Assembly (NCBI GenBank): GCA_903851195.1
Contig: CAINNJ010000053.1
Location: 1-64,000 of the forward strand
Length of the DNA stretch: 64,000 bases
Origin: an uncultured Acidobacteriia bacterium
GTDB lineage: Bacteria > Acidobacteriota > Terriglobia > Bryobacterales > Bryobacteraceae
Direction: 5' to 3'
The translations under genes were made by a program, and so were the position numbers. The notes under the pieces were generated by a model. That model made no database searches. It saw only the letters and a list, made by a program, of their open reading frames with translations, and was not told the DNA's origin. Position 1 is the first letter of the stretch. Every line of letters starts with the position of its first letter. Of this stretch, positions 25,974 to 38,005 are shown one piece after another.

Positions 25974-26423
25974 ATGGATCAAACAATAAATGCGCTGGGT
26001 GGCATCGTGCTCTACGGGCTGCCCACGTTCTTTCTCGTCATCCTGTTGTCCGTCTGCGTTAAATATCTTTATCTGAAGCCGCTGGATAAGGTCCTTGCGG
26101 AGCGTTTCCGCCTCACCGAAGGCGCGCGCCTCGCGGCGGAAGAAAGTCTCCGCAACGCGGATTCGCGGGTCGCGGAATATGAAACGGCTCTGGCGGAAGC
26201 GCGCAGCCGGATTTATCAGGAACAGTCCGCCTTTATCCGGCAACTGCAGGAACAACAGGCCGAACAGGTTCGCGCCGCGCGCGCCGAATCGGATGCCCGC
26301 ATTGCCGCCGCGAAAGCCTCCATCGCGCAGGAAGCCCAGGTTGCCCGGCAGGGTCTGGAGGCGCAGAGCGATGCGCTGGCCGGGCAGATCGCCGACGCCA
26401 TTCTCTCAAGGCGCGCCGCATGA
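25974..26423 (+). CDS. F-type ATP synthase subunit b' (peripheral stalk)
   Basis: This 149-residue subunit has one N-terminal membrane helix (GIVLYGLPTFFLVILLSVCVKYLYL, about residues 10-34) followed by a long charged coiled-coil, the hallmark of b-type stalk subunits. Together with the next gene it forms a heterodimeric b/b' stator, as in phototrophs and several other phyla. It is the first gene of the operon here, and no a or c subunit gene precedes it. Its stop overlaps the next start by 4 nt (ATGA). No clear promoter was found in the roughly 190 bp upstream. Confidence 0.88.
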   Translation: MDQTINALGGIVLYGLPTFFLVILLSVCVKYLYLKPLDKVLAERFRLTEGARLAAEESLRNADSRVAEYETALAEARSRIYQEQSAFIRQLQEQQAEQVRAARAESDARIAAAKASIAQEAQVARQGLEAQSDALAGQIADAILSRRAA

Positions 26424-27013
26424 AACTGAAAAAACTCTTTGCTTGCCTCCTGCTGGGGGCCGCGCTGATGACTGTGCCTCTGCCGGCGCAGGAAGCGTCG
26501 GAACGCCCGGGATCCGAAAAGACCGAAAAGCCGTCCATGGAAATCTGGAAATGGGCGAATTTTGCCATTCTGGCCGGCATCCTCGGGTATCTGATTTCGA
26601 AGAACATGGGACCGGTACTCACCGCCCGTTCCGCGGAAATTCTGGAAGGCCTCGAAGCGGGTAAGCGCGCCAAAGCCGATGCGGACGCCCGCGCCGTCGC
26701 TGTCCAGGCTAAACTGGCCGGCCTCGATCAGGCCGTGGCGCAGATGAAGGCTTCCGCGAAAGAAGATCAGGAACGCGAAGTGGCCCGGGTGCAACGGGAC
26801 ACCGCCGCCGAATTGCAGCGCATTCAGCAGCACGCGCTGGTGGAAATTGAATCCGCGGGCAAACTGGCGCGCCTCGAAATCCGGCGTGCCGCCGCCCTCG
26901 CCGCTATTGAATTGGCGGAACAGAAGGTCCGCGCCCGCATGAACCCGGACGCGCAGGCGGCCCTGCTGCAAAACTTCGTCGGCGAGATCGCCGCCGCCCC
27001 GCACGAAAGCTGA
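26420..27013 (+). CDS. atpF: F-type ATP synthase subunit b (peripheral stalk) with extra N-terminal signal-like segment
   Basis: This 197-residue stalk subunit has a coiled-coil from about residue 70 onward and a membrane helix at about 45-62 (WANFAILAGILGYLISKNMG). Unusually, the first 24 residues (KLKKLFACLLLGAALMTVPLPAQ) look like a cleavable signal peptide, which would leave the helix as the only membrane anchor. It overlaps the b' gene by 4 nt and precedes delta by 7 nt. The assignment as b rather than b' is by length and position. Confidence 0.9.
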   Translation: MKLKKLFACLLLGAALMTVPLPAQEASERPGSEKTEKPSMEIWKWANFAILAGILGYLISKNMGPVLTARSAEILEGLEAGKRAKADADARAVAVQAKLAGLDQAVAQMKASAKEDQEREVARVQRDTAAELQRIQQHALVEIESAGKLARLEIRRAAALAAIELAEQKVRARMNPDAQAALLQNFVGEIAAAPHES

Positions 27014-27020
27014 CGCTCCC

Positions 27021-27572
27021 ATGACCTCTACTGCAGTCGTCAATCGGTACGCGAGCGCCCTGGTGGATGTCGTGGTGTCGTCCACGGCAGGCATCGATGC
27101 CGCGCTGGCCGTCCAACAATTGCGGCAGTTCGCCGCCGCGATTCATTCTTCACCCGATCTGCGCACGGTCCTTGCGTCGCCCGCGGTCTCCATCGCGCGC
27201 AAGCGCCTGGTAATCCGCCGCATCGCGGCCGCGCTTCAGGTAGAGCGCATTATCCTCAATTTCCTTTTGGTGCTGAACGACCACCGCCGCGCCGAGGCGC
27301 TGGCCCAGGTGATCGAATCGTTCGAGATCCTGCTCGATGAGCGCCGCGGCTTTGTCCGGGCGGAAGTGGTTTCAGCCAATGAACTGACGGCGGAACAGCG
27401 GGACATGTTGTCCGCCGAACTTGCAAAACTGGCGGGCAGCCAGGTGCGCATGCGTTTCGCGGTGGATCCGGAACTGATCGGCGGCGTGACAGCGCGGCTT
27501 GGTTCGCGTGTGTACGACGGCAGTGTGCGCGGCAGGCTCACCGTGATGCGGCAGCGCCTGACTGTCAATTAA
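27021..27572 (+). CDS. atpH: F-type ATP synthase subunit delta
   Basis: This 183-residue delta (OSCP) subunit links the peripheral stalk to the alpha3beta3 head. The N-terminal six-helix domain begins VVNRYASALVDVVVS, a typical start of the family. The C-terminal part has LTAEQRDMLSAELAKLAG and the conserved DPELIGGVTARLGSRVYDGSVRGRL-type ending (about residues 153-177). It lies between b and alpha in the standard order, with a 51-bp gap before alpha. Length is normal. Confidence 0.93.
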   Translation: MTSTAVVNRYASALVDVVVSSTAGIDAALAVQQLRQFAAAIHSSPDLRTVLASPAVSIARKRLVIRRIAAALQVERIILNFLLVLNDHRRAEALAQVIESFEILLDERRGFVRAEVVSANELTAEQRDMLSAELAKLAGSQVRMRFAVDPELIGGVTARLGSRVYDGSVRGRLTVMRQRLTVN

Positions 27573-29168
<1,596 letters not shown>

Positions 29169-29175
29169 CAGGGTC

Positions 29176-31527
<2,352 letters not shown>

Positions 31528-31528
31528 A

Positions 31529-31957
31529 ATGGCCGACACCCCGTCTTCGCAAACCATGCTGTTGCAGTTGGTCAGCCCCGAACGCGTGCTCGTGGAAGAG
31601 CACGTGACGGAGGCGCAGATTCCGGCGCTCGATGGCTACATCGGGGCGATGCCGGGCCATGCGCCTCTGCTTTCGGCGCTGAAGGCGGGCGGCGTGATGA
31701 CTTACACCGCGAACGGACAGACCAAAACTCTGGCCGTTTACGGCGGCTTTGTGGAAGTGCTGCCGGACAGCGTGCGGGTGCTGGCGGACGCCGCGGAGTT
31801 CGGCAGCGAAATCAATCGGGAAAAAGCGCAGGCGCGGTTGCAGGCAGCCACGAAAGCCAGCGAACAGACCCCCGCCGAAAACGTGGACCCGCAGCTTGCG
31901 CTCGATGAACTGAATCGCGCCCAGGCTGCCGTGGACGCGGCTTCGGCCAAATCCTAA
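31529..31957 (+). CDS. atpC: F-type ATP synthase subunit epsilon
   Basis: This 142-residue central-stalk subunit couples the rotor to the c-ring and regulates ATPase activity. The N-terminal beta-sandwich contains QLVSPERVLVEEHVTEAQIP and GYIGAMPGHAPLLSAL. The C-terminal helical part (INREKAQARLQAATKASE) has an acidic and alanine-rich extension. It is the last gene of the operon. The next gene, an M28 peptidase, begins 44 bp later and has its own TATAGG element. Confidence 0.95.
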   Translation: MADTPSSQTMLLQLVSPERVLVEEHVTEAQIPALDGYIGAMPGHAPLLSALKAGGVMTYTANGQTKTLAVYGGFVEVLPDSVRVLADAAEFGSEINREKAQARLQAATKASEQTPAENVDPQLALDELNRAQAAVDAASAKS

Positions 31958-32001
31958 GCACCAACAGCTTCAAAGCGAGAGCGGGTGTTATTCCTATAGG
32001 A

Positions 32002-33576
32002 ATGATGAAATCCGCTCTCCTTCTGCTTTTGGCCCTTTCCCTCTTTGCGGCCGATTACGCGGCGGAGGGCAAACTGTGGTGGGCTCACATCCGGTTCCTC
32101 GCCGACGACAAGCTGGAAGGGCGCAATACCGGCACCGAAGGGCATCGCACCGCAGCGGCCTATGTCGCCACGCAGTTCGAGCGCGCGGGCTTGAAGCCCG
32201 GCGGCACATCCGGCTACCAGCAGCCCGTCGCGATGCTCACCCGCACCCTGGTTCCGGCAGAATCCGGTCTGGCTCTGGTTCGCGGCGACAACACTGAACC
32301 TCTCACCTTAGGCAAAGACGCGAACCTCACCAGCCGTGGCGAAGCGGAAGGCCCGGTTACCGCCCCGATGGTCTTCGTTGGCTACGGTCTCGTCATTCCC
32401 GAAGCGCATTACAACGATCTGGAAAGCCTCGATCTCAAGGGCAAAATCGCCGTCTACGTCAACGCCCAGGGACCCGTGCAGGCGTCGGGCAACGTCAAAT
32501 CCCACTACTCCTCCGCGGTCGAACGTTGGGCCGCGCTTCGGCAGGCTGGCGCCATCGGCACGGCGACCATCGCGAATCCGCGCGTGCCGGCTCCCGATCC
32601 CGGCGCCGCCGGACGCGGACGCGGCGGACAGGGCGCCCCGCCGCAACCCTCCGTGTCTCTGGCCGACGCTTCGCTTCGCGAAAATGCGGGCATGCAGGTG
32701 GCACTGACCATCTCGCGCGAAGGCGGCGAGAAATTCTTCGCGGGCAGCGGGCATACTTACGAATCCATCCTGAAGCTGGCCGCGGACAACGCGCCGCTCC
32801 CCACCTTCCCTCTCACGGCCTCTCTGCGGGCAAACACCGTGGCCACCAGCGCGCCGCTCGATTCCCTCAACGTGGCGGGCATCCTGCCGGGCTCCGATCC
32901 GAAGCTGAAAGACGAGTACGTGGTCTTCTCCGCGCACCTCGATCATCTGGGCAAGGGCCGTCCGGGCGTGATGGACAATGCGTCCGGCGTGGCTTCAGTT
33001 CTTGAAACCGCGCGCCTGTTCCACGACTCCGGTGTCAAACCGAAGCGTTCCATCATTTTCCTGACCGTGACCGGCGAAGAGAAAGGCGAACTCGGCTCGC
33101 GCTATTTCGCGGCCCACCCGACGGTGCCCGCGAGCCGGATTGTCGCGGACATCAATCTCGACATGTTCCTGCCGCTTTACAAGCTGAAGGTGCTGGAGGT
33201 TCAGGGCCTGTCGGAAAGTTCCCTGGGTGACGTCGTCCGTGAGGCCGCGAAGGTGGAGGGCGTGGATGTCCAGACGGATCGCGAGCCGGAGCAGAACCGC
33301 TTCATCCGCAGCGACCAGTACAGCTTCATCCGCCAGGGCATCCCGTCCCTCGCCTTCAAGTTCGGCTACGAGTTCGGTTCGCCGGAAGAAAAAACGCGCC
33401 AGGAATGGGTGAAGACCATCTACCACAAAGCCGGCGACAATCTTACGCAACCGGTGGACACGGCCTCCGCCGCGCAGTTCGACCGGATCATTTTCGGCCT
33501 CCTGCAACGGGTGGCCGACGATCCGGCCCGCCCGCAATGGAAATCCGACAGCTTTTTCCGGCGTTTCGCGAAGTAA
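32002..33576 (+). CDS. Exported M28-family metallopeptidase
   Basis: This 524-residue protein has a short signal peptide (MMKSALLLLLALSLFAADY). It is a zinc aminopeptidase of family M28 with an inserted PA-like domain at about residues 100-250. Metal ligands are visible in order: SAHLDHLGKG (His), VMDNASGVAS (bridging Asp), TVTGEEKGELGSRYF (Glu pair), DINLDMF (Asp) and IYHKAGDN (His). Two consecutive ATGs (32002, 32005) are possible starts; AGGA lies just before. Likely function is trimming of extracellular or periplasmic peptides. The Gly/Arg/Pro-rich insert near residue 210 is a lineage-specific loop. Confidence 0.92.
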   Translation: MMKSALLLLLALSLFAADYAAEGKLWWAHIRFLADDKLEGRNTGTEGHRTAAAYVATQFERAGLKPGGTSGYQQPVAMLTRTLVPAESGLALVRGDNTEPLTLGKDANLTSRGEAEGPVTAPMVFVGYGLVIPEAHYNDLESLDLKGKIAVYVNAQGPVQASGNVKSHYSSAVERWAALRQAGAIGTATIANPRVPAPDPGAAGRGRGGQGAPPQPSVSLADASLRENAGMQVALTISREGGEKFFAGSGHTYESILKLAADNAPLPTFPLTASLRANTVATSAPLDSLNVAGILPGSDPKLKDEYVVFSAHLDHLGKGRPGVMDNASGVASVLETARLFHDSGVKPKRSIIFLTVTGEEKGELGSRYFAAHPTVPASRIVADINLDMFLPLYKLKVLEVQGLSESSLGDVVREAAKVEGVDVQTDREPEQNRFIRSDQYSFIRQGIPSLAFKFGYEFGSPEEKTRQEWVKTIYHKAGDNLTQPVDTASAAQFDRIIFGLLQRVADDPARPQWKSDSFFRRFAK

Positions 33577-33581
33577 CGCGC

Positions 33582-34037
33582 TTATTTCGCGTCGACCTTA
33601 ATCGCCAGATAATCGATGGTCTGACCGGTTTCGAGCATCACCTGATGCGGCGTTTTCATCGGGATGTGCATGACGTCCCCGGCCTTCAGCGGATGCAGTT
33701 CCGCGCCCTCGATGGACGTTCCGCGAATCTCGTTCGGAGCCGTCGTCTTGCCGTCCAGAATCTTGCCGCCGATGCGAATAGACCCCTGACCGGCACGAAC
33801 CACGACGATATCCACCTGTTTCTCGTGATACTCCGCCTGGCCCGTCGCATCGCGATGGATCAACACGAGCGAGTGATTCCCCCAGTCGGCGACAGTCTCG
33901 CTGGCGAGGCCGGCCTTCATATTCTTCTTCAGGGCTTCGAAGCGCGCATTGACCGCATCGGCGCTCCACTCGTTGAAGCCCGCGGGCACGGCGGCCACCA
34001 GCATCATGGCGGGCAGAAACAGCAGTAGTTTTTTCAT
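33582..34037 (-). CDS. Exported cupin-domain protein
   Basis: This 151-residue protein has a signal peptide (KKLLLFLPAMMLVAAVPAG) and a single cupin barrel. The barrel shows HRDATGQAEYHEKQVDIVVV and a second motif HPLKAGDVMHIPMKTPHQ with histidines that could hold a metal. It follows the DUF2961 gene on the same strand with a 2-bp gap, so the two are probably co-transcribed, and both products are exported. The ligand is unknown; sugar-related binding would suit the neighbour. No strong ribosome site is visible. Confidence 0.85.
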   Translation of the reverse strand: MKKLLLFLPAMMLVAAVPAGFNEWSADAVNARFEALKKNMKAGLASETVADWGNHSLVLIHRDATGQAEYHEKQVDIVVVRAGQGSIRIGGKILDGKTTAPNEIRGTSIEGAELHPLKAGDVMHIPMKTPHQVMLETGQTIDYLAIKVDAK

Positions 34038-34039
34038 AA

Positions 34040-35185
34040 CTAACTTTTCAGAACCGGAATACGGTCCGCGACGGGCGGCAGGGCGGGGAAGTCCGTGTAC
34101 GGCTGCGTCTGGTACCAGTAGCAGACGGAATAAAAATTATCGTGCCGGTCGTTGGCATGGCCGTGTTCGATGGTGTGTTTCAGATACCGCTCGAACGTCA
34201 CGGGATTGTCGCCGTGCCAGCGATACATCAGATAGCGTCCGCCGCCGTGTTCGGGCGCCTGCATGAACTGCGCGCCGTTGTAGAGATGCGCGAACGGGAT
34301 AGCGCCGTCGCGTCCGCCGAAATCCCACGCCCCGTTGATGTAGTCTTCGGTGCCGGTCCCGATGATGGCGGGCTTACTCTCATCGTCGATGAAAATCATG
34401 TCGTCCCCCTCGCCGAACCAGTTCTCGGTATTCTGCAGGACGCCCATTGTAATGCCCATCAGATGGCCCTTGCCGCGCGTCTCCGCGAAGACATAATTCG
34501 TCTTCCCGTCCGTGTTCAGTTCCTTCTCACCTTGCGCAAATTTCGTGGCCGGGTTGGGTGCGCTCTGCCGGTACTGCGCGTGGAAATAAACGATGTCGTC
34601 CGGCAGCGACGGCACCAGCTTGTAATCGATATTCGAGTAAAACGAGCCGACGGGCTGGCTTCCCTCATTTGTGGCGGTAATCCGCGCCGACCGCCGGAAC
34701 GGCATCGCGAAATAGCAGTTCAGGGCTTTGACGGAAGAGCAATTCAGATAAGCCGACTGATAAACGCAGTATTGACCCAGATTCAGGCCGAAGAAATCCC
34801 CGACGGGTACTTCAACACTCGGTTTCGAATTGCCTTCCCAGTAGGCGCGGATTACGATGTCCTTGAGATGGCTCGGGCTCTGGGCGGCGATCGTGAACCA
34901 GATATGGGTGATAATGCCGGGTCCGTCCGACCGGAACAGTTCCTGGGTGGCGCCCGGCGCGATCGGCCAGCGATCGGAATTGCCGCCCGTCCGGTCGAAA
35001 CTCGACTGTTTGAGCGACTTGTGATTCATGGCGCGCGCGTAGTCGGGCAATTGCGCGGCGGCAGCCGGGGAAGCGGAGGGGCTCTGGGTGGTGGGGCTTT
35101 GGGCCGCGGCGCTGGCCGCGGAAAAGCCGGTGACAGTGGCGAGACGGCGCAGAAAACCGCGCCGCCGGGAATCCGGATTGGGCAC
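34040..35185 (-). CDS. Tat-exported DUF2961 protein (putative glycan-active)
   Basis: This 381-residue protein starts with GTG at 35185. The N-terminus carries a twin-arginine signal (SRRRGFLRRLATVTGF) and then a Ser/Pro/Ala-rich linker. The DUF2961 domain spans about residues 60-375, with motifs FRSDGPGIITHIWFT, GDFFGLNLGQY and GTGTEDYINGAWDFGG. DUF2961 proteins include fructan- and arabinan-degrading enzymes, so glycoside hydrolysis is likely, but the substrate is not known. A TATAAT box ends 6 nt before the GTG, which supports this start and suggests a leaderless transcript. The cupin gene follows directly. Confidence 0.85.
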   Translation of the reverse strand: MPNPDSRRRGFLRRLATVTGFSAASAAAQSPTTQSPSASPAAAAQLPDYARAMNHKSLKQSSFDRTGGNSDRWPIAPGATQELFRSDGPGIITHIWFTIAAQSPSHLKDIVIRAYWEGNSKPSVEVPVGDFFGLNLGQYCVYQSAYLNCSSVKALNCYFAMPFRRSARITATNEGSQPVGSFYSNIDYKLVPSLPDDIVYFHAQYRQSAPNPATKFAQGEKELNTDGKTNYVFAETRGKGHLMGITMGVLQNTENWFGEGDDMIFIDDESKPAIIGTGTEDYINGAWDFGGRDGAIPFAHLYNGAQFMQAPEHGGGRYLMYRWHGDNPVTFERYLKHTIEHGHANDRHDNFYSVCYWYQTQPYTDFPALPPVADRIPVLKS

Positions 35186-35191
35186 AGCGGG

Positions 35192-35197
35192 ATTATA
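35192..35197 (-). promoter_or_regulatory. TATAAT -10 box of the DUF2961 gene
   Basis: On the minus strand, a perfect TATAAT is followed by CCCGCT and the GTG start. With normal -10 to start-site spacing, transcription would begin at or within 1-2 nt of the start codon. No clear -35 was identified. Confidence 0.55.
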
Positions 35198-35227
35198 TCC
35201 TGGGGATAGGACAGCGGTCACACAGCT

Positions 35228-35560
35228 ATGCGAAAGCCGAGTACGGATGTCCTGCAGGGAACATTGACGCTGCTGGTGCTGAAGACTTTGTCGCGCGGGC
35301 CGCTGCACGGGTACGCCATCGCGCAGAGCATCCAGACCGTCTCGCGCGATCTGCTGCGCGTGGAGGAAGGGTCGCTTTATCCCGCCCTGCACCGGATGGA
35401 GCAGGAGAACTGGGTGCAGTCGGAATGGAGCGTTTCGGAGAGCAATCACCGGATGCGGCTCTACTCGCTGACAGTGGCGGGGCACCGGCAGTTGATCGAG
35501 GAGGAACACCGCTGGGACCGGCTGATTGCGGGGGTGAAAGAGGTATTGCGGTTTGCGTAG
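35228..35560 (+). CDS. PadR-family regulator, acidobacterial type
   Basis: This 110-residue winged-helix repressor of the short PadR kind has the N-terminal LQGTLTLLVLKTLSRGPLHG and RVEEGSLYPALHRMEQEN blocks, which match the acidobacterial subfamily (TIGR03433). These genes commonly precede a large ABC-type permease (ADOP). No such gene follows here; a tRNA and a decayed island do. It is divergent from the DUF2961 gene by 42 bp, so it may control that gene, itself, or both. The ligand is unknown. The C-terminal dimerisation helix (EEEHRWDRLIAGVKEVL) is intact. Confidence 0.9.
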   Translation: MRKPSTDVLQGTLTLLVLKTLSRGPLHGYAIAQSIQTVSRDLLRVEEGSLYPALHRMEQENWVQSEWSVSESNHRMRLYSLTVAGHRQLIEEEHRWDRLIAGVKEVLRFA

Positions 35561-35621
35561 GCCGGGCAGGAGCCGCCGGAGTTGCAGGATTCCGGCAGAT
35601 CAGGTAAGCTCGAAGGTACAC

Positions 35622-35711
35622 GGTGAGGTGCGAGAGCGGTTGAATCGGGCGGTCTCGAAAACCGTTGAACCTTCACGGGTTCCGTGGGTTCGAATCCCAC
35701 CCTCACCGCCA
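35622..35711 (+). tRNA. tRNA-Ser (anticodon CGA)
   Basis: This 90-nt class II tRNA has acceptor stem GGTGAGG/CCTCACC, discriminator G and encoded CCA, an anticodon loop CTCGAAA (anticodon CGA, reading UCG), a long variable arm, and a T arm with GGGTTCGAATCCC. An integrase remnant lies downstream of its 3' end, pointing back toward it, consistent with past use as an integration target. Confidence 0.97.
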
Positions 35712-36100
35712 GATTCTCAAGGGTTTACGCCCGAGTTTACCCATCCTCACGGCGTTTGATTTTCGCTCTCGTGAAAACGCCGTGCAAACGTTTTGGAAAA
35801 CCTTGCCAATTCGTAAAGCTCCGGTGCCAATCGAATCCTAACGAGAAAGCTGTTTGTTGAGCCACCGTCCTGCTTCGCTCGCACACAAGACCTGCCCGAC
35901 ACTGATCATGGGCGAGACGAGTTTCGACCGGGAGCAATCGCTTTCAAGCGAGGGGTAAATGCTGATCTGCTATCACCAGGCGATTCTGGTGGCGTGCCAG
36001 TCGTCGTTCCGAGGTCCCGTCCGATATTCCAGTAAAACCACGTTTGGAACCGGTTCCCGATGGTGCCGTTATTGATGGCCAAGTCGCGGCGATATCTGAA
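35712..36100. other. Non-coding stretch between tRNA-Ser and the integrase remnant
   Basis: No gene is supported in these roughly 390 bp. Short open frames exist but lack family signals. A second copy of the tRNA 3' end, which would mark an attachment site, was not found by eye. This probably represents decayed element DNA. Confidence 0.5.
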
Positions 36101-36275
36101 CTACTTTTTGCGTGCCGATTCGCGCTTCGCGATTGCGGTTCGTAATCGTTTCTCCATTTCCTCAGCAACTCGCTCGTCATCACCTGACAGCACGTGCGCG
36201 TAAGTATTCAGTGTTACGCTTGCGTTGCTGTGTCCCAGCCTGGCTGACACGACTCTGACCGGTACACCCTGCCAA
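36101..36275 (-). pseudogene. C-terminal remnant of a tyrosine-recombinase (phage-type) integrase
   Basis: The last roughly 55 codons of a minus-strand frame match the end of a tyrosine recombinase: GVPVRVVSARLGHSNASV, with the conserved His of the LGH motif, then TLNTYAHVLSGDDERVAEEM, with the catalytic tyrosine in NTYAHV. The rest of the catalytic domain (the first Arg, the HxxR box) and the N-terminal DNA-binding domains are missing. Upstream sequence in this frame is low-complexity and unrelated. This is therefore a truncated remnant. Position next to tRNA-Ser suggests it once inserted an element there. Confidence 0.8.
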
Positions 36276-36561
36276 CCGTTCCGATGGCGTCTGCGACGAG
36301 GGCGAGATCCGCCACCCGCGACTACACGCCCGCCGGCGGCACCAGGAAGCCGATTACCGAGGTCCGCATCCTCTCGCTGGTCAAGCTTGACCGCGCGAAG
36401 AAGCCCGAAACAACGGAGACCCAACGGACAGCCGCCTGGGCGGCGCTTCCTCCCGGGAGGCGCATTATTAGGACTACCGAACGCGCAAAGACCCTTTCCG
36501 AATCCGCGCTGACGCGGCCCATGGAAGCTCTCGAACGCGGCCAGAGGCCAGAGCAAAGCGC

Positions 36562-36939
36562 TCAATCGTTCGGCTCGGCATCGCTCCTGCGTCGGACTCG
36601 TAATTTACGTTCAGTTGCGATAACGATGGCGCCTTTCCATTCGTCGACCAACTCGGTAGCGAAAAGGCCCGCAATCCTGGTGGATTGAGCCTCGCGGCCC
36701 GGTTGCGCCAAACGAAGAAGCAGCAAGCCTTCGTGAGTACCGGGCTGGTACTTGCGGACGTCGGAGAAGTCCAGATCCTGCGTGATCAGAAAGCGCTTGT
36801 CCAATTGTGCCGCCGCCCGGATTTCGTCATCCGGCCGTCCTGTGAGACCTTCCGACTGGACGGTATCCACATCGTGACCAAAACTCCGGAGAACGGCGGT
36901 TAGAGCGTGAGGGAGGTTTTCGTCCAGCTTGATCCGCAC
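36562..36939 (-). CDS. DUF5615 PIN-like toxin
   Basis: This 125-residue protein has a PIN-like fold of the DUF5615 family, proposed RNase toxins. The acidic active-site residues appear in MRIKLDENLPHALT (DEN near residue 6), GRPDDEI and ITQDLDFSDVRKYQPGTH. It starts with GTG at 36939, with GGAAG upstream, 9 nt after the stop of the DUF433 gene, the standard antitoxin-toxin order. RNA cleavage is inferred from the family. The C-terminal tail (RKLRVRRRSDAEPND) is basic. Confidence 0.88.
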   Translation of the reverse strand: MRIKLDENLPHALTAVLRSFGHDVDTVQSEGLTGRPDDEIRAAAQLDKRFLITQDLDFSDVRKYQPGTHEGLLLLRLAQPGREAQSTRIAGLFATELVDEWKGAIVIATERKLRVRRRSDAEPND

Positions 36940-36948
36940 GCTTCCGCT

Positions 36949-37185
36949 TTAAAGGGGGAGCGCCGGAACCGGGAGATCTTCCTGCGCGGAACTGGCGGCG
37001 AACGTGATGGCGGCGCGAACATCGTCTTCGGCGAGCGTCGGGAAGTCGGCCAGGATCTCGGTGATGCTTGCGCCTTCGGCGAGACTGGCGAGCACAGTGC
37101 GGAGATTGACACGCGTTCCCCTGAACACTGGTTGTCCGCCGGCGATCCGGGGATCGCGCACGATCCGCTCGTGATAGTTCAGCAC
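36949..37185 (-). CDS. DUF433 antitoxin
   Basis: This 78-residue protein starts with GTG at 37185. DUF433 proteins contain a short HTH and pair with DUF5615 toxins. Seen here are RIVRDPRIAGGQPVFRGTRV, the invariant N-terminal block, and SITEILADFPTLAEDDVRAAI, the helical part. It presumably neutralises the downstream toxin and represses the operon. The last residues (QEDLPVPALPL) are the likely toxin-binding tail. No operator was identified by eye. Confidence 0.88.
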   Translation of the reverse strand: MLNYHERIVRDPRIAGGQPVFRGTRVNLRTVLASLAEGASITEILADFPTLAEDDVRAAITFAASSAQEDLPVPALPL

Positions 37186-37786
37186 TATTCAATTCTAACT
37201 CCCGTGATGGATCGCGGTTCGAGCGCATCGACCTGCAGCGAACCCTGAAGAGGTCCAGGGCGGTCGGAATGCCGGGCAGGACCCGCACTGCATGGGGATC
37301 GTTCGGAACCGGAGTCTAATCGGATCCTGGCAGGACCTGTCGCTAACCACACTCACGCTCCTGAACTCGGGGCCGGGTGGGGCCGGGTTCGCAGCGCGCC
37401 CGCAAGGAAGCCGAAGGTGCGGCTGCGCTCGCGCAAAGTGTTTTGACGCCACAACTCGGGCCGCAATTGAGGCCTGCGGCCAACAAGGACGCGAGACCGC
37501 TGTGCAAACGGACCCAACCTTACCAGTTGAACCCCACTCTCACAGGATGACATTTCAGCGACTCAATTCCTGAACAGAATCAGACAGTTAGGCGAAAGAT
37601 GCCGTTGCGCGAGACAAGCCGGAACGTACTCCGATTCATGTTCCCCGTCGCGGCACATTTTACCCGGTTTTCGGTGCTGGCCAAAAAGTCTGCCCGGTTG
37701 CGGTGTCGGCCAAACCGGATCCGAAACACCGCACGTCCCGATCGCATGGCCTGAAGAAGTACTGATATGATTCAGCCAGGAGCCCC
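37186..37786. other. Gene-free stretch with possible insertion-sequence end
   Basis: No convincing gene lies in these 600 bp. Near the right end are two imperfect direct copies of CCCGGTTTTCGGTGCTGGCCAAA-like sequence (37663-37685 and 37693-37713). Multiple short terminal repeats of this sort are typical of IS21-family elements, so this may be an orphan element end. The left part is featureless to me. Confidence 0.45.
37663..37713. repeat. Two imperfect direct repeats, insertion-sequence-end-like
   Basis: Copies at 37663-37685 and 37693-37713 share CCCGGTT, CGGTG and GGCCAAA with a 30-bp period. The likeness to IS21-type terminal repeats is from memory. No transposase gene (istA or istB) accompanies them. 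Confidence 0.45.
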
Positions 37787-38005
37787 ATGTCGCCCCTCTA
37801 CGACAGCATATTGCAGAAAGTGGAGTGCCTCAGCCAGGCAGAGCAGTTGCGGTTGATCTCGCAGCTAGCCGAGCGGTTATCCGCGCAGACACCCTCGGGA
37901 GCACCTGCGAGCATTCTGGAATTACAGGGCCTCGGCAAGGATCTTTGGCGCGGCGTGGATGCACAGACGTACGTGGATCATGAACGTTCTTCATGGAATG
38001 GGTAG
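37787..38005 (+). CDS. VapB-like antitoxin
   Basis: This 72-residue protein is helical and acidic (SPLYDSILQKVECLSQAEQL, RLISQLAERLS), ending VDHERSSWNG. This N-terminal helical pattern recurs in small antitoxins paired with PIN toxins. It overlaps the following PIN gene by 13 nt, the coupling seen in type II toxin-antitoxin operons. An upstream ATG context (AGCCCCATG) with AGGAG-like sequence supports the start. The DNA-binding class cannot be assigned with confidence. Confidence 0.8.
   Translation: MSPLYDSILQKVECLSQAEQLRLISQLAERLSAQTPSGAPASILELQGLGKDLWRGVDAQTYVDHERSSWNG

Noticed and set aside
36284-36688. Plus-strand frame of 134 codons between the integrase remnant and the DUF5615 gene
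   Set aside because: It contains one regular-looking stretch (PAGGTRKPITEVRIL) but runs antisense into the DUF5615 gene and has no ribosome site; too weak to call.
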